DNA of 64,000 nucleotides from Rubrivivax sp. (GTDB lineage Bacteria; Pseudomonadota; Gammaproteobacteria; Burkholderiales; Burkholderiaceae_C), in assembly GCA_027490215.1 (NCBI GenBank), contig JAIXYO010000029.1:1-64000 (forward strand), read 5' to 3'. The notes below the pieces were generated by a model. It was not told the origin of the DNA, ran no database searches, and saw only the letters and a list, made by a program, of their open reading frames with translations. Made by a program: the position numbers and the translations under genes. Below are positions 50,800 through 58,784 of the stretch, one piece after another; the first letter of the stretch is position 1, and each line of letters opens with the position of its first letter.

Positions 50800-51573
50800 T
50801 CAGTCGGGGTGCAGGATGCCCAGGCTCATGGCACGCGAGATGGCATGCGTGCGGGTGTTCGAGTCGAGCTTGCGCAGGATCGCCTGGATGTGGTTCTTGA
50901 TCGTCCAGGGGCTGCAGCTCAGCAGCTCGGCAATTTCGGAATTGGTCTTGCCGCTCTTGATGAGGTTGAGGATCTCTTCCTGCCTGGGCGTGACCAGGCG
51001 ACCCGAGCGCTGCGTATTGGAGCCGGCGGCTTCGCGTTCGGCGGCCAGCACTCGCAGGAAAGCACTGTGCAGGTGCGGCACCAGCAACTCGATGATGTAG
51101 CCCAGGCGTTCGTCGAGTTGTCCCGACAGCCGCGAGAACACATAGAAAGCCTCGTACTTGCCGCGCGTACCCCTCACCAGTTGCGCGGCCAGGTTCTTCA
51201 ACTCGTTGCCGCGCACCAGCGTCAGCAGTTCGTCATCTGCCGACTTGCCGCTGGCGAAGGGACAGAAGATGACGCTGGATCGGTTGCCTTCCGCGACAGC
51301 CATCAGCCGCGGCATCAAGCCGGTCATCGGGTCGGCGACGATGTCGAAGTGTTCCTGCCGGAAGTACCGGCTGGCGGTGAATCGATGCACTGACATGCCC
51401 TGTCGGGAGCCATCTTCGATGCCGCAGATCAGGATTTCATGAGGGATCAGCGCCTGAACAGAACTTTGGCTCCAGACAAAGAACTGTTGTCGGCTCGACA
51501 CCAGGAACGACGCCTCGACCGCATCTGCGTATCGGCCGCGATCGGCGTCATTCAGCCTGGGGGTTTCACTCAC
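50800..51573 (-). CDS. epsA: LuxR-family transcriptional regulator, EpsA-like
   Basis: A 257-residue regulator resembling the PEP-CTERM/exosortase-associated EpsA family. The N-terminal 170 residues hold the family-like sensor region (FFVWSQSSVQALIPHEILIC, then FTASRYFRQEHFDIVADPMT); the C-terminal LuxR helix-turn-helix spans about 190-250 (LVTPRQEEILNLIKSGKTNS, EIAELLSCSPWTIKNHIQAI). GTG 51573 is chosen because GAGGA lies about nine bases upstream; an ATG at 51597 has no such site. EpsA-type proteins are proposed controllers of extracellular polysaccharide and sorted-protein genes. It lies between the pilin operon and the VPLPA run, both on the same strand. Targets are inferred only from context. 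Confidence 0.8.
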   Translation of the reverse strand: MSETPRLNDADRGRYADAVEASFLVSSRQQFFVWSQSSVQALIPHEILICGIEDGSRQGMSVHRFTASRYFRQEHFDIVADPMTGLMPRLMAVAEGNRSSVIFCPFASGKSADDELLTLVRGNELKNLAAQLVRGTRGKYEAFYVFSRLSGQLDERLGYIIELLVPHLHSAFLRVLAAEREAAGSNTQRSGRLVTPRQEEILNLIKSGKTNSEIAELLSCSPWTIKNHIQAILRKLDSNTRTHAISRAMSLGILHPD

Positions 51574-51719
51574 GTTGGAACATCCTCGTATACACATGCG
51601 CAGCGCGAGCGAGGAACGTCACGCATTGGCACTTTGTGTAAGTCCCTGACGGTAAACGTCGATAGTGACAGTTTGTTGATTAACGGCACCCCCGGATCGC
51701 GCCGTTAGCGGCACGTCAA

Positions 51720-52130
51720 TCACCAGCTTTCATAAGGTTCGCCATCGAGGCTGTTGCCGGGCGCTCCGCTGCGCACGTCGTACACGCCTTCGCGCACTTC
51801 ACCTTCCGGCGGTGGCAAGGTGATCCAGGTCGATGAGCTTTCGGTGATGGGGTCTGGCGGGACGCTGCGCAGATAGCGCTTTTCCGCCAGTTCGTCCAGG
51901 GTCTGCGGATAGCGGCCACGATCCGCGAGGTACTTGTCGATCGCGTCGCGCATGATGTGAAGGTCCTGCTTCAGCACCGCTTCGCGGCTGCGTTCAACGC
52001 TGTTGAAATAGCGCGGCAAGGCCAGCGTCAGCAGGGTCGCGATGATGGACATCACCACCATCAACTCGATCAGGGTGAAGCCCGTTGTGCGGGTCAACCG
52101 CGTCGACCTGAGATGCACGCTGCTCACCAC
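51720..52130 (-). CDS. Type II secretion-like pseudopilin (GspG-like)
   Basis: A 136-residue protein with prepilin leader and cleavage site TRTTG-FTLIELMVVMSIIATLL, where Glu at +5 is conserved. The mature part (AVLKQDLHIMRDAIDKYLAD, RGRYPQTLDELAEKRYLRSV, PPDPITESSSTWITL) is GspG-like. ATG 52130 overlaps the preceding gene by seven bases. It is the last gene of the ten-gene secretion operon; a TAACGGC/GCCGTTA repeat (51681-51707) lies just downstream. A true start a few codons later (a GTG within HLRSTRL) is possible. Confidence 0.85.
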   Translation of the reverse strand: MVSSVHLRSTRLTRTTGFTLIELMVVMSIIATLLTLALPRYFNSVERSREAVLKQDLHIMRDAIDKYLADRGRYPQTLDELAEKRYLRSVPPDPITESSSTWITLPPPEGEVREGVYDVRSGAPGNSLDGEPYESW

Positions 52131-52645
52131 TCACGGTACGGCCGACCGCCGATGCTGGTCTTCGGCGACAGCGAATACACATCGAACACATCGGGGCCGG
52201 GCTGTGGGTTGCTGGCGTCGCTTTCGTAGCTGCGCAGGCCCCATGACGCATCTGCCGGCAGTGCCGGATCGGCCATCGGATCGCGTGGCAGGCGCCTCAT
52301 GAAGTAGAGCTTCTTCGCCTGTGGGCTGCCGGCATCGGGCACACCCTCGACCAATGCGCTCAGCGTCGGCGGGTAGCCCGACGCGTCGGCAGCCTTCGCA
52401 ATGCGCCCGGTGTCGGCTGCCACCTTGTAGGCATCGATCGCCTCCCGGATCTGCCGCAACGCACTGCGCAATTCCTGCTCCTGAGTGCGCTGAACCGCCA
52501 GGCTGGCAAGACTCATCGCACCACCGGCCAGCATCGCCAGGATGGCGACGGTGATCAACAACTCGATCAGCGTGAAGCCACGAGCGCGGGGGGCCAGGGC
52601 GCGCCGATTGGCAGCTCGACCGTCGGAGATGGCGAGCGATGTCAT
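52124..52645 (-). CDS. Type II secretion-like pseudopilin
   Basis: A 173-residue protein with prepilin leader ending APRARG and helix FTLIELLITVAILAMLAGGA, with Glu5 conserved. The mature domain continues with VQRTQEQELRSALRQIREAI, then DPMADPALPADASWGLRSYE, a GspG/H-like fold with the conserved loop region near the C-terminus (KTSIGGRPYREW). Its start overlaps the secretin stop by ATGA, so translation is coupled. With the neighbouring pseudopilins it would form the periplasmic pseudopilus of the secretion system. Which minor subunit it is cannot be decided from sequence. Confidence 0.85.
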   Translation of the reverse strand: MTSLAISDGRAANRRALAPRARGFTLIELLITVAILAMLAGGAMSLASLAVQRTQEQELRSALRQIREAIDAYKVAADTGRIAKAADASGYPPTLSALVEGVPDAGSPQAKKLYFMRRLPRDPMADPALPADASWGLRSYESDASNPQPGPDVFDVYSLSPKTSIGGRPYREW

Positions 52646-54621
52646 GGCGAAGTGGGAGGTGGCGGCGGTGGCACATCGGGCACCGGCTCTGGCTCTGGCG
52701 TTTGAACTTGCTCAGTGTTCTGTGCATCGCTTGTGCGACGCGCGCCACCGCCCGCCGGCATCGCCAACTTTCCTGCACCCTGAATGCGCAGTGGCAGTGC
52801 GCCGACCGCGGCCTCGGTACCACCCAGGTGCTCATTGCGATCAGGCGTGGCAATGGCCAGGTTGCGCACCACACGCGGCGTGATGAGCAGCACGATCTCG
52901 GTCTTGCTGCGGTCGTTCTTCTCGCTGGAGAACAAGCGACCGAGCACCGGCAAGTCGATCAACCAGGGCAGACCGGTCGCCGCCTGGCGGTCTTCGTCGC
53001 TGATCAGCCCGGCCAGGGCCTGGGTTTCGCCATCCTTCAGGCGCAGCGTGGTGGTCGCGAGGCGGGTGCCGATCTGGTAAGTCAGGCCACCCGAACGGCT
53101 GCGCACTTCACGCACGATGTTGCTGACTTCCAGGTTGACCTTGACGCCGACCTCGTTGTCGAGGAACACGTTCGGCTCGACGTCCAGCTTCAGTCCGACA
53201 TCCAGGTAAGTCACCGATTCGGAGACACCGACGTTGGCTGTGGCGGTGGTGGTGATCACCGGCACGCGATCGCCGATCAGGATCTGCGCCTTCTCGCGGT
53301 TACGCACCCGGATGCGCGGGTTGGCGAGGATGTTGGTGTCACCGTTCTCGGCGCGCAGGTTCACAGACGGGTTGTCGATGCCGATGCTGGAGCCGCGGAT
53401 ACCGCGCAGCCGATTCGCCGTCAACTGCGTGGTCGTCAGCGTGTTGTTCTGCACCGTGGTGTTGCCGGTGGCGGTGGACACCACCGTCGCCGGGTTCTGC
53501 ACGATGTTCAGCAGCGTGAACTTGCCCGGCGGTTCGACGCCGATCTCCGTCAAGCGCGAGCGCTTGACTTCCAGCACTTCGACATCGAGCAGCACTTCCG
53601 GCTGGGCCAGGTCCTGCTGCGCGATCAGCTTGCCGGCCAGCGCGATCGCGTTGGGCGTGTCTCGCATCGTGAGGCTGTTGAGCTTTTCGTCCGCGTACAA
53701 GTCCTTGGTCTTGAGCACGGTCTTGAGCATCGTGAACACCGTCTTGGCTTCGGCGTTCGCCAGGTAGAAGGTCTTGACGCTCAAGTCCAGATAGTCCTTT
53801 TGCTTGGCGGCGGTGTTCGGGTAGATCAGCACCGTGTTGTCGTTGAGCACCTTGCGCTCGAGCTGGTTGGTGACGGTGAGCACGCCCACCACGTCATCGA
53901 TGCTGAGGTTGGCCACCGACAAGGTGACCTTGATGTCGGGCTTCACTTCGCGATCGAACACGAAATTGATGCCGGTGGTGCGCGACAGCGCGTCGAACAC
54001 CGCCTTCAGGTTCGCGTCGCGGAAGTCGAGCGTGACGGGCTTGCGCAGGCTGGCTTTCAGCGCGGGCGGCAGCACCTCGGCAGATCGTCCGGCCTGTTCA
54101 TCAATCTGGCGCTTCAAGGCCAGCGCACGCACATGGGTCGGGTTCTCGGACAGCACCTGGCGCAGGCGCTGCATCGCCTCGTCACGCCGGTCCTGTGCGA
54201 TCAGCGATTGCGCCTCATCGACACGCTGCTGCTGGCGGCGCAGCGACTCCACTTCGTCCAGACCCGTTCGCCCGCGCAGGTTGCCAGCATCGAGGCCAAG
54301 GACCCGGCGGTAAAGCACGGCAGCGTCTTCCAGCTGGCCACCGTCGCGCAGGCCATCGGCCTTGACCAGCAGCTGGCCGATCTGTGTTTCGCGCTGGCGA
54401 ATCACCAGCATCCGGTACTGTCGGTTGTCAGGTTCGAGGCCGATGCCCTTCTCGATCTGCGACAGGCCCTCCTCGACCTGGCCCTTGTCGATCAGCTGCT
54501 GGCCCTGGCGCACGAATTCGCTGCCTGGTGCGCAGGCGGTCAGCGCGACAACGACGATCAAGGCGAGGCAGCCTCCGGTGATCGAGCGCCCGCGTGAAGG
54601 TGGACTGCGCAGCATGCTCAT
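52642..54621 (-). CDS. Secretin (GspD/PilQ/MshL-like) with TPR-like N-terminus
   Basis: A 659-residue outer-membrane secretin lipoprotein: N-terminal lipobox VALTACAPG (Cys about residue 30), a helical repeat region (residues 33-180; QGQQLIDKGQVEEGLSQIEK, EDAAVLYRRVLGLDAG), an STN-like domain (VTLDFRDANLKAVFDALSRT), NolW-like N-domains (VKTFYLANAEAKTVFTMLKT) and a secretin core (EVLLDVEVLEVKRSRLTEIG, TNILANPRIRVRNREKAQIL, TYLDVGLKLDVEPNVFLDNE, PWLIDLPVLGRLFSS). It ends in a Pro-rich tail. The TPR-like front resembles MshL/BfpB-type secretins more than classical GspD. It forms the outer-membrane gate for the operon's product. ATG 54621 overlaps the preceding stop. Confidence 0.9.
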   Translation of the reverse strand: MSMLRSPPSRGRSITGGCLALIVVVALTACAPGSEFVRQGQQLIDKGQVEEGLSQIEKGIGLEPDNRQYRMLVIRQRETQIGQLLVKADGLRDGGQLEDAAVLYRRVLGLDAGNLRGRTGLDEVESLRRQQQRVDEAQSLIAQDRRDEAMQRLRQVLSENPTHVRALALKRQIDEQAGRSAEVLPPALKASLRKPVTLDFRDANLKAVFDALSRTTGINFVFDREVKPDIKVTLSVANLSIDDVVGVLTVTNQLERKVLNDNTVLIYPNTAAKQKDYLDLSVKTFYLANAEAKTVFTMLKTVLKTKDLYADEKLNSLTMRDTPNAIALAGKLIAQQDLAQPEVLLDVEVLEVKRSRLTEIGVEPPGKFTLLNIVQNPATVVSTATGNTTVQNNTLTTTQLTANRLRGIRGSSIGIDNPSVNLRAENGDTNILANPRIRVRNREKAQILIGDRVPVITTTATANVGVSESVTYLDVGLKLDVEPNVFLDNEVGVKVNLEVSNIVREVRSRSGGLTYQIGTRLATTTLRLKDGETQALAGLISDEDRQAATGLPWLIDLPVLGRLFSSEKNDRSKTEIVLLITPRVVRNLAIATPDRNEHLGGTEAAVGALPLRIQGAGKLAMPAGGGARRTSDAQNTEQVQTPEPEPVPDVPPPPPPTSP

Positions 54622-55178
54622 CTGCCGCTCCGGAAGGTGACGGTCAGGCTCTCGTTGAGCGGAAGGTAGGTCAACGTCATGTTCTTCTCATTCATCTGCT
54701 CGACGCGATAGACCGCATCGACGGTGTCGCCGGCCTTGACGGGCAGGACGCGGTCGCCCTGGGTGAAAAATGTGGTGCGCACGCCCTCTTCCGACAGGCC
54801 GCCCAGGTACGCATAGGGGAATGGCGGTGCGACAGGATCCGGTGGCCGCTCGGCGGCAACCTTGGCAGCAGGCGGTTGCCACGACACTGCGTCGAACAAG
54901 GTCGTCGGCGTTGCGCTGTCGTCATCGGCATCTTCGGCCAGTGAGCGCTGCCGCGCGTCGAGCCGGCCGAGCTGCACGCCAACGGCCGAGGCGTCGGGCG
55001 CGGCATTCGATGCCGTGTCGCGCGACTTGGCACGCAGGCGGGTCGGCGATTTCGCGCTGGGCTCGACCACCTCGGCGTCGTCGCCCATCAGCGCGACCAC
55101 GCGCTCACCGATCAAGGCACTGCCGACGACCACGATCATGATGGCAATGCGCTTGCGCGCGGGGCTCAGCTCGGCCAT
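54618..55178 (-). CDS. GspC/PilP-like inner-membrane pilotin-linker protein
   Basis: A 186-residue protein: one N-terminal membrane helix (RIAIMIVVVGSALIGERVVA), a long charged periplasmic linker, and a C-terminal beta domain (PFPYAYLGGLSEEGVRTTFF, GDRVLPVKAGDTVDAVYRVE) resembling the homology region of GspC/PilP that contacts the secretin. ATG 55178 starts MAELSPARKR. Role: linking the inner-membrane assembly platform to the outer-membrane secretin, which is encoded immediately downstream with an ATGA overlap. Overall sequence similarity to named family members is modest; assignment leans on position and topology. Confidence 0.68.
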   Translation of the reverse strand: MAELSPARKRIAIMIVVVGSALIGERVVALMGDDAEVVEPSAKSPTRLRAKSRDTASNAAPDASAVGVQLGRLDARQRSLAEDADDDSATPTTLFDAVSWQPPAAKVAAERPPDPVAPPFPYAYLGGLSEEGVRTTFFTQGDRVLPVKAGDTVDAVYRVEQMNEKNMTLTYLPLNESLTVTFRSGR

Positions 55179-55188
55179 CGCGTCCTGC

Positions 55189-55812
55189 TCAGTTCGTAGT
55201 GGCCGCGGCGACGCTCGCCGAGCCCACCACCGCCACACTGGCCGACGAGGTCGGGGGCTTGGTCAGGAAAAGCACGAAGCGCAGCTGCGCGTCGAGCAGC
55301 GGCGATTTCGGATCGCTGCGGCGCAGGCTCACTTCATCGAGTGCCAAACCTGGCATTTCGCGCAGCGCATCGTGGCTGAACCGGCGCAGCGCTCGGTAAT
55401 CGGCCTTGATCGGCAGCAGGATCGAATAGCGCGCCAAGGGCTCGGCGGTCTCGCTGGACAGCTTGAACTCGGCCTGGTCGAGGACGAATCCCCGCCGCTG
55501 CGCGGCCGCCTGCAGGCGTGCCACTGATGGCGCAATCGTGCGCTCGCCCGCAAAGCGCTGCTCGAACAGGACCAGCTGCTGCTGTGGCGTCGAATCGGCT
55601 GCTGGGGTCGACGCCGTGCGCGCCGCAGCGCGTTGCGCCAGCAGATCGCTCTCGGCATCGAGTTGCTGCGCTTCGGTATGCATGGGTTCGATCAGGGCCC
55701 AGGCGGAGACCACACAGAGAAACCCGAGTGCGAGCCCGACCCAGCCTGGCAGGCCGATGCCACGCAGCCATTGCGCGCCCTGCCAGCGCGCCCGAGTCAG
55801 GGCTGTCGCCAT
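55189..55812 (-). CDS. PilO/GspM-like inner-membrane assembly protein
   Basis: A 207-residue protein with one N-terminal membrane helix (WVGLALGFLCVVSAWALIEP), a coiled-coil stalk (EAQQLDAESDLLAQRAAART) and a compact C-terminal ferredoxin-like domain (AQRRGFVLDQAEFKLSSETA, ARYSILLPIKADYRALRRFS), as in PilO/GspM. It probably dimerises with the PilN/GspL-like protein encoded just upstream, with which it overlaps by 16 bases. Acts at the inner-membrane platform of the secretion system. Confidence 0.72.
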   Translation of the reverse strand: MATALTRARWQGAQWLRGIGLPGWVGLALGFLCVVSAWALIEPMHTEAQQLDAESDLLAQRAAARTASTPAADSTPQQQLVLFEQRFAGERTIAPSVARLQAAAQRRGFVLDQAEFKLSSETAEPLARYSILLPIKADYRALRRFSHDALREMPGLALDEVSLRRSDPKSPLLDAQLRFVLFLTKPPTSSASVAVVGSASVAAATTN

Positions 55813-56336
55813 GTTGCCGCCAAGGTGAACGAGACCACCGACACGCCATCGCGCACGGACGTGCTGTAGCCCAGCAGGTGAACTTGCCGCAGCGCAGGCT
55901 GGGCGGCCATGCGCTCCACATACGACAGAAGCTCGCCCATCGAACGCGCTTCACCTGCCAGACGCAGGGTCCGGTCGCGCGCGTTCGGCGTCAGGGACAG
56001 CACACCGAGCCCGCGCGCATCGGCGGCCTCGACCGCCTGGAACAAATCAGCCCAGGGCACCGAGAGCTGATCGATCACCGCATTGGCGCGCCGGATCGCG
56101 GCCAGCGTCGCCGCGTCGGGCGGCACGAACTTGCGCTGCGGACTGTCGGCCCTCAAGCGGCCCTGCAGATGCTCATGTCGGCTTTGCGCCAGCTCCCAGG
56201 TCTGGTCGGCTCGGCTGTAGGCCTCGGATGTCAGAACAACCACGGGCACGGCCACCGCCAGCACCAGCCAGCCGAGCCATCGCACGCGCGAGGCTGGCGG
56301 TTGCGCAAAGTCGAGCTGCAATGCGGCGGTCGTCAT
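55797..56336 (-). CDS. PilN/GspL-like inner-membrane assembly protein
   Basis: A 179-residue protein with a short cytoplasmic tail, one membrane helix (WLGWLVLAVAVPVVVLTSEA), a helical stalk and a C-terminal alpha/beta domain (NARDRTLRLAGEARSMGELL, SYVERMAAQPALRQVHLLGY). This matches PilN or the periplasmic half of GspL. The ATG overlaps the preceding gene by four bases and the stop overlaps the PilO-like gene. It would connect the cytoplasmic ATPase-binding factor to the periplasmic domains. Confidence 0.72.
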   Translation of the reverse strand: MTTAALQLDFAQPPASRVRWLGWLVLAVAVPVVVLTSEAYSRADQTWELAQSRHEHLQGRLRADSPQRKFVPPDAATLAAIRRANAVIDQLSVPWADLFQAVEAADARGLGVLSLTPNARDRTLRLAGEARSMGELLSYVERMAAQPALRQVHLLGYSTSVRDGVSVVSFTLAATWRQP

Positions 56337-57097
56337 GCCGTCACAACCTTGGGCATGGCCGCGGGGAGCGGCGCCGTTGAGGCCGGGCCTGATGGCGTCA
56401 GATCAACGAACGACCAAGAGGATGCGTCGCCTTGATGCGACGGCAGTGGAACCGAGTCCGACCCCGAACGCACGACATAGACGGCACAGGGGGGCGCCTC
56501 CATGCCCAGCGCGAACCATTCACGATCGAGCGTGTCCGACAGGTCGAGCGCAGACGACGGAACTCGCTTCACCAGCAGTGGCTCGGTCGGTGACTGCAGC
56601 AGCAGCGTTGTCGAGACGGCGTCGAGGGACACAAACCAGTGCAGGCCCGCCGACATCGTGTGGCGCGCGAGGTTGTAGCTTTGCATCAGAGCCGGTTGCA
56701 CGCTCGCGAGAGTCAGGCGACGCGCTTTCGACTGCGCAGTGAGCTGGTCGAGCACAGCGGTGTCGATGGCGCACGCCAACGTCGCGGCGCCGTACCGGGT
56801 CGCATGCTGTCGGACCGTCCAGCCGCGTGCCGCGTCGCCATAGGCTTCAAGGAAGCATTGCTCGGCCAGCAGTTGGCGCTGTGCCGGGCGGCTCAGTTCG
56901 TCGCGCCATGGCACGATCCGATAGCGCACGCCCTCACCCGCCAAGATGCAGGTGAGTCGGGTGCCAGCAGGCAGCGCCAACGCGTCAAGCTGCTGTTCGA
57001 TGCCTTCTGGTCGCGGGTCGGTGAGTCGCAACTCGACCGCAGACCGCCGGCCTGTCGGCAGCAGGGCGCGCAGGCGATCAGGCAACGAGCGTGACAC
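56333..57097 (-). CDS. Cytoplasmic GspL/PilM/MshI-like assembly protein
   Basis: A 254-residue soluble protein starting at GTG 57097 (VSRSLPDRLRALLPTGRR), which lies 20 bases inside the ATPase gene end; TTG 57085 is another option. It lies at the position of the actin-like subunit of type II and type IV systems (cytoplasmic GspL or PilM/MshI), but is shorter than usual and only weakly similar: stretches such as RLTCILAGEGVRYRIVPW, CAIDTAVLDQLTAQSKA and LTLASVQPALMQSYNLAR fit the second actin-like subdomain. The first subdomain's nucleotide loop is not clear. Assignment is mainly by operon position. Confidence 0.6.
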   Translation of the reverse strand: MSRSLPDRLRALLPTGRRSAVELRLTDPRPEGIEQQLDALALPAGTRLTCILAGEGVRYRIVPWRDELSRPAQRQLLAEQCFLEAYGDAARGWTVRQHATRYGAATLACAIDTAVLDQLTAQSKARRLTLASVQPALMQSYNLARHTMSAGLHWFVSLDAVSTTLLLQSPTEPLLVKRVPSSALDLSDTLDREWFALGMEAPPCAVYVVRSGSDSVPLPSHQGDASSWSFVDLTPSGPASTAPLPAAMPKVVTA

Positions 57098-58784
57098 GGT
57101 TGACCTCGTCCAGCGTAGTGAGCCCGTCCAGGAACAGTTCGACCGCCGCATCACGCAGGAAGCGCGTGCCATTGCGCCGCGCCGCCTCCTTGATTTGCCG
57201 CACCGGCGCGCGGGCGACGATCAACTCGCGCAGCGCGTCGTCGAGCATCAGCAGCTCACCAACCGCCTTGCGCCCCTTGAAGCCGGTGCCGCGACACTTG
57301 CCACAGCCGCGGCCCGCTTTCAGCACACGGCCCTCGATGCGTACCGGGTCGATCAGCGCCTCTTGCAATGCTTGTTCGCCAACCGTCACCGGCTCGCTGC
57401 AGTGCACGCAGTTGACGCGCACCAGCCGCTGCGCCAGCACGCCGGTCAGCGCCGACACGAAGCTGTACGGGTCGACATCCATGTGTGTGAAACGGCCGAT
57501 CACGTCGAACACGTTGTTGGCGTGCACGGTCGACAGCACCAGGTGACCGGTCAGTGCGGCCTGGATGGCGATCTGCGCGGTTTCGGGGTCGCGGATCTCG
57601 CCGACCATGATGCGGTCCGGGTCGTGACGCAGGATGGAGCGCAACCCCCGCGCGAAGGTCAACCCCTTCTTCTCGTTGACCGGGATCTGCAGCACCCCTT
57701 GCAGCTGGTACTCGACCGGGTCTTCGATCGTGATGATCTTGTCGTGGCCGTGGTTGATTTCCGAGATCGCGGCATACAACGTCGTTGTCTTGCCGCTCCC
57801 TGTGGGCCCGGTCACCAGCAGCAGTCCGTACGGGTCGCGTGCCATCCGTCGAAACGCCGTCAACGTCGCCTCGTCGAAGCCCAGAACGTCCAGGCGCAGC
57901 CCGGACACCTGGTCGGCCAGCGATTGCTTGTCGAGCACCCGCACCACCGCGTCCTCGCCATGGATGCTGGGCATGATCGACACCCGGAAATCGATCTCGC
58001 GACCGAGTGCCTTGACGCGGAAGCGCCCGTCCTGCGGCACGCGGCGCTCGGCGATGTCGAGTTCGGACATCACCTTCAGGCGCGACAGCACCTGCTCGGC
58101 GAGTTCGCGGCCGTCGATCGCGCCGACCTGTGTCAGCGTGCCGTCGAGCCGGTACTTGATGACCAGGCCATTCAGGTTTGACTCGACGTGGATGTCACTG
58201 ACACCGCTCTTCAGCGCGTCATACAGCGTGGAGTGCACCAGCTTGACGACAACGCTGGTGCCTTCGCCGATCGAGCGGATCGAGAGGTCTTCGAGATCGC
58301 CGCTGCTGGCCTGCGCGCCCTCCCGGGTGGGCAGCGCGGTGTCGATCGCGCGCATCGACTCTTCATGGCGCGACAGGAAGGCCGCGATGTCGTCGGCAGC
58401 GGCGAGGCGAATCTCGTGCGGTGCGGCCAAGCGCTCGACACACCAGGCCTGCAGGCCGTTGTCGAACGGGTCTGAAATGACGACGATGAGTTCGCTGTTG
58501 TCGCGAAACGCGAGGCAACCGCGTTTGGCCGCATCGCCATAGCCGATCAAGTCAAATGCCGGCGTCAGCTTCGACAGCGAGCCACTGCCAAGCACCTCAT
58601 GCTGCATGCGGCGACCCAGCGCCTGCAGCAGCAAATCGGGCGATAGCGTCAACTCGTCCTGCAATACCGCACAAACGCTTTGCTGGCCTTGTGCTGCACG
58701 CGAACGGGCAGCGCGAATGACCGCCGGCGTCAGCAGCGCCACGGCGGCTTCCAGCTCGAGCTGAGGCTCGGTGAGCGAGTTCAT
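57078..58784 (-). CDS. gspE: GspE/PilB-type secretion ATPase
   Basis: A 568-residue hexameric ATPase: N-terminal GspE-N-like domain (to about 150), then the ATPase core with Walker A GPTGSGKTTTLY (about residue 325), an Asp box (DKIITIEDPVEYQL), Walker B with RIMVGEIRDPETA, and a His box (GHLVLSTVHANN). A zinc tetracysteine motif follows (CVHC and CGKC), as in GspE and PilB. Start ATG 58784 overlaps the GspF gene (ATGA). It powers pseudopilus assembly from the cytoplasm. The ATPase alone does not distinguish secretion from pilus function; partners in the operon suggest a hybrid system. Confidence 0.95.
   Translation of the reverse strand: MNSLTEPQLELEAAVALLTPAVIRAARSRAAQGQQSVCAVLQDELTLSPDLLLQALGRRMQHEVLGSGSLSKLTPAFDLIGYGDAAKRGCLAFRDNSELIVVISDPFDNGLQAWCVERLAAPHEIRLAAADDIAAFLSRHEESMRAIDTALPTREGAQASSGDLEDLSIRSIGEGTSVVVKLVHSTLYDALKSGVSDIHVESNLNGLVIKYRLDGTLTQVGAIDGRELAEQVLSRLKVMSELDIAERRVPQDGRFRVKALGREIDFRVSIMPSIHGEDAVVRVLDKQSLADQVSGLRLDVLGFDEATLTAFRRMARDPYGLLLVTGPTGSGKTTTLYAAISEINHGHDKIITIEDPVEYQLQGVLQIPVNEKKGLTFARGLRSILRHDPDRIMVGEIRDPETAQIAIQAALTGHLVLSTVHANNVFDVIGRFTHMDVDPYSFVSALTGVLAQRLVRVNCVHCSEPVTVGEQALQEALIDPVRIEGRVLKAGRGCGKCRGTGFKGRKAVGELLMLDDALRELIVARAPVRQIKEAARRNGTRFLRDAAVELFLDGLTTLDEVNRVTLVA

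Noticed and set aside
51681-51707. TAACGGC / GCCGTTA repeat after the last pilin gene
   Set aside because: Seven-base arms, 13-base loop, no T-tract; mentioned with the gene but not listed as a terminator.
52639-54597. 652-codon + strand open frame opposite the secretin gene
   Set aside because: Antisense shadow of the secretin; His/Arg/Gln-rich translation without recognisable motifs.
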